64,000 nucleotides of DNA from Anaerosacchariphilus polymeriproducens (GTDB taxonomy: Bacteria; Bacillota; Clostridia; Lachnospirales; Lachnospiraceae). Shown piece after piece: positions 18,504 to 25,856 of this stretch (position 1 is the first letter of the stretch; every line of letters starts with the position of its first letter). The notes under the pieces were generated by a model. The model ran no database searches. It was not told the DNA's origin and worked only from the letters and a program-made list of their open reading frames with translations. A program made the position numbers and the translations under genes. The stretch lies in NCBI RefSeq assembly GCF_003363435.1, contig NZ_QRCT01000019.1, positions 149,395 to 213,394 on the forward strand, read 5' to 3'.

Positions 18504-21374
18504 TTATTCACTCATCTGGCTTAAGATATGTTTGGGCTTAAACCGCATCACAGCCAAGAGCGAAACACCTACGGCTAAAAGAACAATCCCCATTTCCAAT
18601 CCAAAGGATACAAATAGTGTCTTCATATCCGGAAAGACTTGAAGACCGGAAAGACTTTCTGCGGTTTCCTTCGTCACACTGTTCTTCATCCACTGCTCTA
18701 AAGTCGTTCCAAAGGCTGCTACTACAATAACAGCAGCGAAAAAGGAGGTGATTCCGATCAATAACTTTTCCCCTAACATCTGTAACAGGATTTCTCTCTT
18801 ACCAATCCCTCCAGCAAGATAAATTCCGATTTCCTGAATCCTCTCCCTTGCCCATAGAGTTAGTACCAGAGCCAGCACGAAAAGACTGATAAAGATAGTA
18901 GCCTTTTCCAAGATCTTCATCACGGAATCTAATTGTGTCAGACTTGCAGCACTTTCCTGATATTTTTTGTCATTCTTTGTCAACTGTTGTTTTGTAACCT
19001 CATACTTCTCTTGAATCTGTGCTAGAATAGATTCCATTTGTTCCGGGTCTGACAAGAAGAACTCCGCATTGTCATTGACCTCCCCCGTTTCCAAGCCATA
19101 AAGTCTGGTCTGAAGCCAGTCCCCTGTAACCGCATCCGTAAAAATCATATTGGCATATTTATCGGCTTCTGTGGATTTATCACTGACTAAATCTGTTGTT
19201 TCAATGGAATAAATTCCTACAATCTCTACTTGTTTTTCTTCATTGATGCTCTCCTTTTTCTCAGGTGCCAGTTCCTCTGCCAGCCAAAGCGTTATCGAAT
19301 CCCCGACGGATAGCTTATTCTGTTTCGCAAGGTCTTCTGAAATCAAACACGCATTACTATCGTCACGTTCCAGCTCTCGGCCTTCCTTCATCTTCACCTC
19401 TCCGTCTCTGAAAAAGTGAACATTGGAACTCGCATTGCAGCTGATGACCCGCGGTACCTTCTCCCAAATCTCCCCGGAACCGGCGAAATGTCCCGGAATC
19501 AGCTGCAGATCTTTCGTAGCTGGACTTGAAATGCTTGTGGTATTATAAGAACGAATGCCCTTCATTTTCCCCACTGCATCTGCCAGTTCCTGCGTTACTT
19601 TCTTTCCTTCCGTCTTTTTTATTTGGAAACTAGCTCCTATGGAAGACGCCAGCTGTCGCTTTCCTTCTCTCGCAGCTTCTTGAATCACTAAGGAAGAAAG
19701 TAGTAATGTAGTAGTTAAAAATAGAATCAAAAACATCCCTACTGTCCGATTACGGTTTCGTACCAGATAGGTAATTGATCTCCATTTCCAGTTGCTACAA
19801 TCATAGTGATGAGAAGCCAAAACCTTGTCCCAGCGGGAATATCTCTGCTTTCTCGCTTCCTGTACTTTCTTGTCCCGCTTCTTCTTCCATCCTGTTTTTA
19901 TTCTTACCGGAATACTTAAGTTCGAATACAATTCTCTTGGACTCATTTCGATCAGCTTTTTACCCGGGATCAAAGTTCCAACAACACATAGAACAACGGA
20001 ACTCAAAGCCACTATAACAATTGGCATCCACCCTACATGAATACTCCAATCTTTTAATAAAATCTCTTCCGCTCCTCCACTGCTTCGAAAAAGAAGTTGT
20101 CCTAGTTTTGGTGCGACTATAACGCTCAAGATGCTGGACACCCCAACTGCAGGAATCAGACAAAAAAACTGTTCCAAGAAATACTGACCCAGAATCTGCT
20201 TCTTTCCTATTCCGGATGCAAGGTAGATTCCGGTTTCCCGCTTTCTTCCTTCTATCCACATCTTCTCCAATAGAAGCAGGAGGGCAATCCCTCCACCCAG
20301 GATGAGGACTGTCAGAATCCAGGTGATGATACGCATGTTGTTTAATGCGTTGGCACTTTGGGCGAATGCTGTATTATCTTTGTATATCTTAAAATAAGTT
20401 TCATCTACTACTTTTTTTTGAATCAGATTTGATATAACCGAATCTAACTGATTTGCATCTTTTACGAAAAATGTGGCATTTAAATATTTATGTGGTTTAC
20501 TTTCTTCCGTATCATATGTTGCACATGGATCTTTTAATTCGTCTAAAAACCGAAAAGTACCAAAAATAATATTCCTAGGAATAGAATCTTCTGGTGTTAA
20601 TTTTGAATACTCTCCTCCCACATTTATGGTATAAATTCCAACAATTTTGCACTTGTATGGTCCATTTTCATTTATAAAATAGTCTTCTTCCTGCATTTTC
20701 ATAGATTCTGAGTCCCATGAACATTTTTTTTGTGAAAGTTCTATGAAATCACCAATTTGAAATCCATTTAACTCAGCCAATTGTTTTGATATCAGTATTT
20801 CATAAGCATCCTTCCCAGAAGGAAATTCTCCTTCTGCTAACGAATAATTACCTGAGCGAAATTGTACTGCCTTTGAAATATCAGCATGTCCCTGTAATCC
20901 AATTTGATTTCTTGCCATCCTCCCATACCACAATAAATCTAATTCATTTGCAGGTAGTTCTTCTTCTTTCTGACCATCGTAAAAAAAACCATATTCATCC
21001 GACCAGAGTCCAGGAAAAATTTTTCCATTCTCCAAATACATTGGAATATTTCCATAAAGATCATAACTTAGTAAACCCTCTTGCTCCATTATATCGGATA
21101 CAAGTGCTTCATCTACATCTGGACCAATATAAAAACTGGTACCTCCACTTAAAGCAGGTTCAAAATGCCAATTTTCCTGAACATTTCTATCATGTTTCCC
21201 TTCTACCGCAAAACAAGCTCCCGTTTTTTCTCTTAACGCAGCTAAAGTCTTTTCAATGTTAACTTGAGTCGTAATAGATAGTATCCCCATGAAAGTGATT
21301 ATGAATAAAATTCCTAAGACAATAACTGTACGGACTCTTTTTCTAATTAAGTATAAAACTAAACGCTTTGTCAT
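18504..21374 (-). CDS. FtsX-fold ABC permease of the radical-SAM peptide cluster, mosaic in base composition
   Basis: A 956-residue permease. It has an N-terminal membrane helix (about 14-34), a large external domain to ~340, a first FtsX helix bundle (~345-480), a second external domain and a second FtsX bundle near the C-terminus. GIYLASGIGKKQILGQYF and GIYLAGGIGKREILLQML are the paired FtsX motifs. The protein probably works with the ATPase at 15023-15670. The N-terminal ~330 codons are visibly AT-rich (16 G+C in 20461-20520), while the rest is GC-richer (36 of 60 in 19441-19500). The break is near 20380, suggesting a recombinant gene. Its last 14 codons are duplicated at 24613-24660. Confidence 0.88.
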   Translation of the reverse strand: MTKRLVLYLIRKRVRTVIVLGILFIITFMGILSITTQVNIEKTLAALREKTGACFAVEGKHDRNVQENWHFEPALSGGTSFYIGPDVDEALVSDIMEQEGLLSYDLYGNIPMYLENGKIFPGLWSDEYGFFYDGQKEEELPANELDLLWYGRMARNQIGLQGHADISKAVQFRSGNYSLAEGEFPSGKDAYEILISKQLAELNGFQIGDFIELSQKKCSWDSESMKMQEEDYFINENGPYKCKIVGIYTINVGGEYSKLTPEDSIPRNIIFGTFRFLDELKDPCATYDTEESKPHKYLNATFFVKDANQLDSVISNLIQKKVVDETYFKIYKDNTAFAQSANALNNMRIITWILTVLILGGGIALLLLLEKMWIEGRKRETGIYLASGIGKKQILGQYFLEQFFCLIPAVGVSSILSVIVAPKLGQLLFRSSGGAEEILLKDWSIHVGWMPIVIVALSSVVLCVVGTLIPGKKLIEMSPRELYSNLSIPVRIKTGWKKKRDKKVQEARKQRYSRWDKVLASHHYDCSNWKWRSITYLVRNRNRTVGMFLILFLTTTLLLSSLVIQEAAREGKRQLASSIGASFQIKKTEGKKVTQELADAVGKMKGIRSYNTTSISSPATKDLQLIPGHFAGSGEIWEKVPRVISCNASSNVHFFRDGEVKMKEGRELERDDSNACLISEDLAKQNKLSVGDSITLWLAEELAPEKKESINEEKQVEIVGIYSIETTDLVSDKSTEADKYANMIFTDAVTGDWLQTRLYGLETGEVNDNAEFFLSDPEQMESILAQIQEKYEVTKQQLTKNDKKYQESAASLTQLDSVMKILEKATIFISLFVLALVLTLWARERIQEIGIYLAGGIGKREILLQMLGEKLLIGITSFFAAVIVVAAFGTTLEQWMKNSVTKETAESLSGLQVFPDMKTLFVSFGLEMGIVLLAVGVSLLAVMRFKPKHILSQMSE
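18505..18550 (-). repeat. 46-bp direct repeat, copy 1 (3' end of the FtsX permease gene)
   Basis: This stretch encodes the permease C-terminus RFKPKHILSQMSE. It matches 24615-24660 at 45 of 46 positions in the same orientation. The two copies are 6,110 bases apart and bracket the permease, precursor, ACP-like, TIGR04066-like and maturase genes. Confidence 0.92.
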
Positions 21375-21420
21375 ATTCTTCCATCCCTTTTTCTATTTTA
21401 CATTTATTCAAATTAAATTC

Positions 21421-21450
21421 GGCAGAAAAGAAAAATATTTCTTCTCTGCC
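21421..21450 (-). terminator. Hairpin between precursor and permease genes
   Basis: GGCAGA...TCTGCC arms with an A/T-rich inner stem (AAGAAA / TTTCTT) lie 42 bases after the precursor stop. The following minus-strand sequence is GAATTTAATTTG, a weak U-rich tract. It is probably an attenuator or 3' stabiliser keeping precursor expression above that of downstream genes. Confidence 0.6.
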
Positions 21451-21491
21451 ATATTTTCTATAAGCACATGTATAATTTTATTTTGTTTATT

Positions 21492-21656
21492 TTATCTTGG
21501 ATTACTGAAATTAATATTTATATTTTTCTGCCAAGTTTCCTGAGTCCTCCGAGGTGTTGGAGCACCAAAACAATCATAAACTACACAAGAATAACACTTT
21601 GCATTTGCCCCTACACTTACTAATTCATTTCTTACTTTTTTGTTTAGTTTTTTCAT
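21492..21656 (-). CDS. Cys-containing RiPP precursor peptide (CLI_3235-type candidate), 54 residues
   Basis: A 54-residue gene with GGAGG eight bases before its ATG. The leader starts MKKLNKKVRNELVSVGANA. The core region has three cysteines (K-C21-Y-S-C24-V-V-Y-D-C29), followed by FGAPTPRRTQE and a C-terminal NINFSNPR. The MKKLNKK-type leader, small size and position directly after an ACP-like gene, a TIGR04066-like gene and a SPASM radical-SAM gene match the clostridial CLI_3235-class precursor clusters. Thioether or other Cys-linked modification by the radical-SAM enzyme is expected but not shown. It is followed by a hairpin that could raise its transcript level. Confidence 0.8.
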   Translation of the reverse strand: MKKLNKKVRNELVSVGANAKCYSCVVYDCFGAPTPRRTQETWQKNININFSNPR

Positions 21657-21730
21657 TTATATTCCTCCATATCTTCTTTAGTTGATTTTTTACATGTGCT
21701 AATATAGATTTTTAAGTTACTGCAAAAGAC

Positions 21731-21979
21731 TTATATTCTTTCACTTATTTCTTTACTTAATCCTTCAACCGTAAAACTTTGACAATCCATACTTTCTATT
21801 ATTTCATAAACTGGATAATGATATTTCCTATGTAATTCATCTAGAATATAAAGCCAATCTACTAAAATTATCCCCAAATAATCCTCTAATAGATTAGACT
21901 TCTCATCATCTATTTTTATTCCACAGATTTCTTCTATTGTTTTTGTAATAGTACTCTTTACTTTCCTGTGTCTATCCAT
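21731..21979 (-). CDS. ACP-like small protein of the peptide-maturation system (TIGR04069-type)
   Basis: An 82-residue, mostly helical protein that begins at 21979 (MDRHRKVK) after GAGAGG, four bases beyond the TIGR04066-like stop. It has the length and helix pattern of an acyl carrier protein (LLEDYLGIILVDWLYILDEL). At the place where ACPs carry Asp-Ser-Leu it reads Asp-Trp-Leu, so the phosphopantetheine-bearing Ser seems absent. Family knowledge: clostridial CLI_3235-type clusters contain an ACP-related protein of this size. A scaffold or leader-binding role is plausible; acyl transfer looks unlikely. Confidence 0.7.
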   Translation of the reverse strand: MDRHRKVKSTITKTIEEICGIKIDDEKSNLLEDYLGIILVDWLYILDELHRKYHYPVYEIIESMDCQSFTVEGLSKEISERI

Positions 21980-21983
21980 ATAA

Positions 21984-22988
21984 TTAAATCCTCTCATATA
22001 TATTTATAAATTCTTCAATTATTTTTTGTATCTTTAAAACACAACTATCTACTTCAATAATATTTGGTATACTCTGTTCTTTTCCATCCTCATTTTGTAA
22101 TCTTTTCAAAAATAATTCATCCAGAAAAAAATAATCCCATGATTCACTCCCCATATTATATTCCGTACGTTGTCTTGCACTAAGCAACATTTCAATCTCA
22201 ATTCCATATTTGTAAAAACAATACTGACGAATATTATTTAAATAAGACTCTTCATATGATTTTGTATAATATAAATTCATAATACCACTATCAATATCCA
22301 GAGCATTTGAAATTACATGTGTGTACTCTGAAAAATGGTTTTCACCCTTTTCTCCCATTTTCATTATTCCTCCAGGTATTTCAAGCAAAATAAGATCTGG
22401 TTTTTCCTCCATATATAAATCATAAATATAATGATTCATTGAAAAGATTTTATCTTCTAAACTAACATTTAACTTCGATAAACTATCAGGATAGCTGTAA
22501 AACTCAAATAATCCTCCTAATTCATTGGATGAAACGACGAGACTTTTATATCCCATTTTTTCTATTATTTGATTTGTCATTAACAAAGTTTCAAATTTAC
22601 TGCAGTTAATTCCTTGTCCTAAGATAGCAATAATTGGTACTGGAACCGAATATCGTCGTTTTTTATAAATATCTTCGTTATAAAAATGTACATTTTTAAT
22701 TCTATTTTCATTTTGTGTTTTTAGATACCATAACGGTATTCCTTGCTTTTTTAACTCTTCTAGCTTTTCTTTATATTTCTCGAAAATTACTCCTTCTTCA
22801 GGATTTAAAACCAACAATTCATTCGCTGTTTCCTCATACTCTTTATTAATTTTATATTTTTCCTTTAACTTTTCTAATCTTTCTTGATCCTCCGGAAAAG
22901 AAAGAATATTTACAATTTTTCTATCTTTCAGCATTTCTTTGTATTTTAACAAAATATCTAAATCTCTATGATATGGAAATATCATCAT
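21984..22988 (-). CDS. TIGR04066-like peptide maturation system protein
   Basis: About 334 residues, with no catalytic motif I can assign. It begins near 22988 (MMIFPYHRDLDILLKYKEML) and overlaps the maturase gene end by 23 bases; a GTG at 23021 is an alternative. A central part has IIAILGQGINCSKFETLLM and later LILLEIPGGIMKMGEKGE, the pattern of a P-loop-like or GTPase-like fold without a clear Walker A. Its place between the radical-SAM enzyme and ACP-like gene matches the TIGR04066 family known from clostridial peptide clusters, where the function is not defined. A role in precursor delivery is possible. Confidence 0.65.
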   Translation of the reverse strand: MMIFPYHRDLDILLKYKEMLKDRKIVNILSFPEDQERLEKLKEKYKINKEYEETANELLVLNPEEGVIFEKYKEKLEELKKQGIPLWYLKTQNENRIKNVHFYNEDIYKKRRYSVPVPIIAILGQGINCSKFETLLMTNQIIEKMGYKSLVVSSNELGGLFEFYSYPDSLSKLNVSLEDKIFSMNHYIYDLYMEEKPDLILLEIPGGIMKMGEKGENHFSEYTHVISNALDIDSGIMNLYYTKSYEESYLNNIRQYCFYKYGIEIEMLLSARQRTEYNMGSESWDYFFLDELFLKRLQNEDGKEQSIPNIIEVDSCVLKIQKIIEEFINIYERI

Positions 22989-24411
22989 ACTCTTCACGAT
23001 TAAACGCCCCCTCAAAATCACATCCTAATTCTTTCAATACACACAATTCATACAGATTTTGCAATACCTCTTCTTTCTTTTCCTGACATACTTTTAATTT
23101 ATTTCTTTTGCATTGTTTCTCTTCTCCAACACACTCTATATTGTCAATACACATCGAACAATTCTGTAGATTCCAACACTGTTTGCATTCTTCTTCTGTA
23201 ATCTTTCCTATGTTTAATAATTCTTTCAGTTTATTTAATCTAAATCCATTTTGAATGTCACCAATACAATGAGCATCAACCATCTCGTCCACTTTTTCAC
23301 ATGGAAAGAATTTTCCCTCTACCGTTATAAAAAGCCTTTGAATTCCTGGTAGACATGGACCATTGTGATGACATTCTTCCGTTAATCTAGTTTTTTTACT
23401 CATTTCTTTATAAAATTTTAACGGAACTCCTATACCTTCTCTTACTATTTTACTAACACTGGATAATTTAACTTTATAAGTCAATGCCAATAACACTTTC
23501 AAATACTCAAATTTACGTATACAAAGTGCTTCTTTACTATAAGGAATTACTTCATCTAAATCTTTAGGTCTTAATAAATTAAAAGAGATATGATTTTCTT
23601 CTAATAGTTTATCATTATCAAAATATTTTTGTACATTTCTCACATCTGCCTGAGGATTTACAACTGTATTAAACATTAAAGTAGTGCCATACTCTGGATA
23701 TCGTTCCTTAATTCTTTTTACATTCTTCATAATATCCTGAAAAGATCCTTTTCCTGAAGCATATTTTCGGTTGCAATCATGTTCTTTTTCTGCTCCGTCG
23801 AGACTAATTAATGTCTCAAACTTTTCTTTCTGAAGAAAATCCACAACTTCATCTGTTAACAGGGTCCCATTAGTTGTCATAGCAAATCTTAATGGTTTTC
23901 CTTGAATTTTATCTTTCGCATATGCTACACATTGTTTTATTAATTCAAATTCTAATAACGGTTCTCCTCCATAAAAAGAAATAATGGCTTCTTCTTTTTC
24001 TATAATTCTTGCAACGTAAAAATCAATTGCCTTTTTGGCTATGTCCCATGTCATTCTTTTATTTGAATGTGTTCTATTATTTTTATATTTACCTGAATAA
24101 GCACAATAACTACATCTTAAATTACACTGTTGCGTAACCTGTAAGATAAGCTGTCCTAATCGATTGTTCATATGATGCTCTAAATAATCTGTTTCTGGAT
24201 GCTGTATTTTTTTTACTATGTTTTCCTGAAACAATCCTTGTTGTTGATACTTTTGAAATACACTACTTTTTTCTGGATTTATTCGACCCTGATTAACAAA
24301 ACACAATTCCTCATATTCCTCATCTGTTACTTTTACAATTTCATTTCTATGTCTGTCATAAAAATATCCATTTCGTTTTGTTCGAAAACATTTAAATATA
24401 TATTCTGTCAT
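22966..24411 (-). CDS. ccpM: Radical SAM/SPASM Cys-rich-peptide maturase (CcpM-type)
   Basis: 481 residues. An N-terminal ~85-residue region probably binds the leader. The radical-SAM CxxxCxxC is at Cys96, Cys100 and Cys103 (CNLRCSYC), followed by the GGE motif in FYGGEPLLEF. A C-terminal SPASM region holds many Cys (PCLPG, FFPCEKVD, ECKQCW, NCSMCIDNIEC) that bind auxiliary iron-sulfur clusters. The start at 24411 follows AGGGGTG; an ATG 14 codons earlier lacks a ribosome site. It uses S-adenosylmethionine to form a carbon radical on the precursor, most likely yielding Cys thioethers. A strong promoter lies at 24517-24545. Confidence 0.88.
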   Translation of the reverse strand: MTEYIFKCFRTKRNGYFYDRHRNEIVKVTDEEYEELCFVNQGRINPEKSSVFQKYQQQGLFQENIVKKIQHPETDYLEHHMNNRLGQLILQVTQQCNLRCSYCAYSGKYKNNRTHSNKRMTWDIAKKAIDFYVARIIEKEEAIISFYGGEPLLEFELIKQCVAYAKDKIQGKPLRFAMTTNGTLLTDEVVDFLQKEKFETLISLDGAEKEHDCNRKYASGKGSFQDIMKNVKRIKERYPEYGTTLMFNTVVNPQADVRNVQKYFDNDKLLEENHISFNLLRPKDLDEVIPYSKEALCIRKFEYLKVLLALTYKVKLSSVSKIVREGIGVPLKFYKEMSKKTRLTEECHHNGPCLPGIQRLFITVEGKFFPCEKVDEMVDAHCIGDIQNGFRLNKLKELLNIGKITEEECKQCWNLQNCSMCIDNIECVGEEKQCKRNKLKVCQEKKEEVLQNLYELCVLKELGCDFEGAFNREEYDDISIS

Positions 24412-24516
24412 TTTCACACCCCTGTTAATATAAAATTTGTTTTCAATTGACATAAGTGAATTTCATTTATGCAATATATCTTTTATTTTCACATTTTTAT
24501 ATACTTATTTTACATA

Positions 24517-24545
24517 ATTCTACCATTTTTTACCATATGAGTCAA
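24517..24545 (-). promoter_or_regulatory. Promoter of the radical-SAM peptide operon
   Basis: On the minus strand, TTGACT (24540-24545) and TAGAAT (24517-24522) are separated by 17 bases, near the sigma-A consensus. It lies about 105 bases before the maturase start and just inside the 46-bp repeat that marks the cluster edge. Confidence 0.75.
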
Positions 24546-24612
24546 TGACACTAATGCATATTGTATAACATATTTTATTTTTACATGTTTTATATGTGCA
24601 TTTTTATTTTCT

Positions 24613-24660
24613 TCTATTCACTCATCTGGCTTAAGATATGTTTAGGCTTAAACCGCATCA
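24613..24660 (-). pseudogene. Relic of an FtsX permease 3' end; 46-bp direct repeat, copy 2
   Basis: The minus strand encodes MRFKPKHILSQMSE followed by a TAG stop, the same C-terminus as the permease at 18504-21374, with one mismatch in 46 bases. Nothing upstream of it (to 24850) continues the gene. It is the scar of a deleted second copy of the permease, or one edge of a duplicated or exchanged cassette. The rest of 24661-24774 shows nothing I recognise. Confidence 0.85.
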
Positions 24661-24774
24661 AGGGCTGCACTATTCTTCAGGCCATAAAAATGAGACATTT
24701 TCTTCATAGTCATTTTTCCATATCATGAATTTTTTTAAGATAATATTACATGTATTTTAAATCTCGCTTATTTC

Positions 24775-24803
24775 TTGCTTTTCTATCATCTTTATATTAT
24801 GAT
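24775..24803 (+). promoter_or_regulatory. Promoter of the DUF4163-like lipoprotein gene
   Basis: TTGCTT (24775-24780) and TATGAT (24798-24803) are 17 bases apart and lie about 47 bases before the start at 24851. Confidence 0.6.
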
Positions 24804-24850
24804 TTTAATGTTTTTCAATACATAAAATTAATGATAGAAAGGAAATGAGT

Positions 24851-25777
24851 ATGAGAAAGAGAAACATAATAACTTTAATTGTTATTTTGACATTAACCTG
24901 TAGTCTTGCAGCTTGTAAACAAAATAAGCCAACAACTACAACACCAACACAAACACAAGAGACTACAACAGAACCTGAACAAACAAAGGAGAATGCAGAT
25001 AAAGCTAAACCTGAACAAACGAAAGAGAATGCAGATAAAGCAGTACCTGAAAAAGAAATGAACGATGAAAATTCTAAGAAACAGACAGAACAGCAAGAAA
25101 CACAAACAGAAACTACAGAAAAAACATACGAATTAAAGTCTGAAACATTCAAAGAGAATGAAGTCATAATTGAATATCCACAGCTTACAAATTATACAGA
25201 TGCCGATGCACAAGAAAAAATAAATGGAATTATCAAAGAAAATGCCTTAAGATATAAACAAACTTTTGCTGGAGAAGGAGATCCTGTCACTTATGAACTA
25301 AAGTATGAAGCGATGAAACAAGATTCTGATTTCTTAAGCATTCGATTTTTAGGATATGTGAGTTATCAACAATCATTACATCCAAACAATTTTATTTATA
25401 CGTTAAATATCGATTTGAAGAAGCAATTAGTCATAAAATTAAGCGATCTTTTAACTATAAATCAAGACTTAGCTGATTCATTAAAACAGGGAAAATACAT
25501 AGGACCACATGAAGAGCAGTCACCAGAACTTTTGGAATATGTCAAATCAGAACTAAATGCAACAGATAATGAAGGCTGGATTCAAAATTTGACCAATGCT
25601 GATTCTACTGATGTTAACAAAGATATCGACTATTTCTCTTATTGGACCAATAATGGTGTAGTAATCACCATTCCTGTATCTCACGCTAGTGGCGATTATG
25701 CAGAAATTGAAATTCCTTATAACAATTTAACCAATTTAAAAACAGACCACGTACTATGGAATACAATAACAAAATAA
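24851..25777 (+). CDS. Lipoprotein with PdaC/RsiV-like (DUF4163/DUF3298) domain
   Basis: A 308-residue secreted lipoprotein with lipobox LTCSLAAC (Cys at about 21), then a ~75-residue Thr/Glu/Lys-rich linker containing an 11-residue repeat (PEQTKENADKA, twice). The remainder (from about 95) resembles the PdaC/RsiV pair of domains: INGIIKENALRYKQ, then YTLNIDLKKQLVIKLSDLLT and an IPVSHASGDYAEIEIPYN end. Family members bind lysozyme or sit next to peptidoglycan deacetylases. It begins at 24851 (AAAGGA seven bases upstream). It lies convergent to the lanthipeptide exporter, so an immunity or envelope-stress role is possible but unproved. Confidence 0.8.
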   Translation: MRKRNIITLIVILTLTCSLAACKQNKPTTTTPTQTQETTTEPEQTKENADKAKPEQTKENADKAVPEKEMNDENSKKQTEQQETQTETTEKTYELKSETFKENEVIIEYPQLTNYTDADAQEKINGIIKENALRYKQTFAGEGDPVTYELKYEAMKQDSDFLSIRFLGYVSYQQSLHPNNFIYTLNIDLKKQLVIKLSDLLTINQDLADSLKQGKYIGPHEEQSPELLEYVKSELNATDNEGWIQNLTNADSTDVNKDIDYFSYWTNNGVVITIPVSHASGDYAEIEIPYNNLTNLKTDHVLWNTITK

Positions 25778-25797
25778 GTAAGGTTAAATAAAGAAAC

Positions 25798-25845
25798 AAA
25801 TAGCTATGAAACAATGTATCAAACATTATTTCATAGCTATTTTTA
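25798..25845. terminator. Strong terminator between convergent genes
   Basis: A 14-bp perfect inverted repeat (AAATAGCTATGAAA / TTTCATAGCTATTT) with a 17-base loop is followed by TTT on the plus strand. It ends the lipoprotein gene, and may also stop the exporter transcript coming the other way. Confidence 0.88.
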
Positions 25846-25856
25846 AAATAATTCAA

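Noticed and set aside
20786..21262. Plus-strand open frame of 158 codons inside the permease region
   Set aside because: Antisense to the permease N-terminus, with a Leu/His-rich translation and no ribosome site. Treated as a shadow.
24805..25167. Minus-strand open frame of 120 codons rich in Cys, Val and Ser
   Set aside because: Antisense to the lipoprotein gene's Thr/Gln/Glu linker, which creates Cys/Val/Phe codons on the other strand. No ribosome site, so not taken as a Cys-rich precursor.
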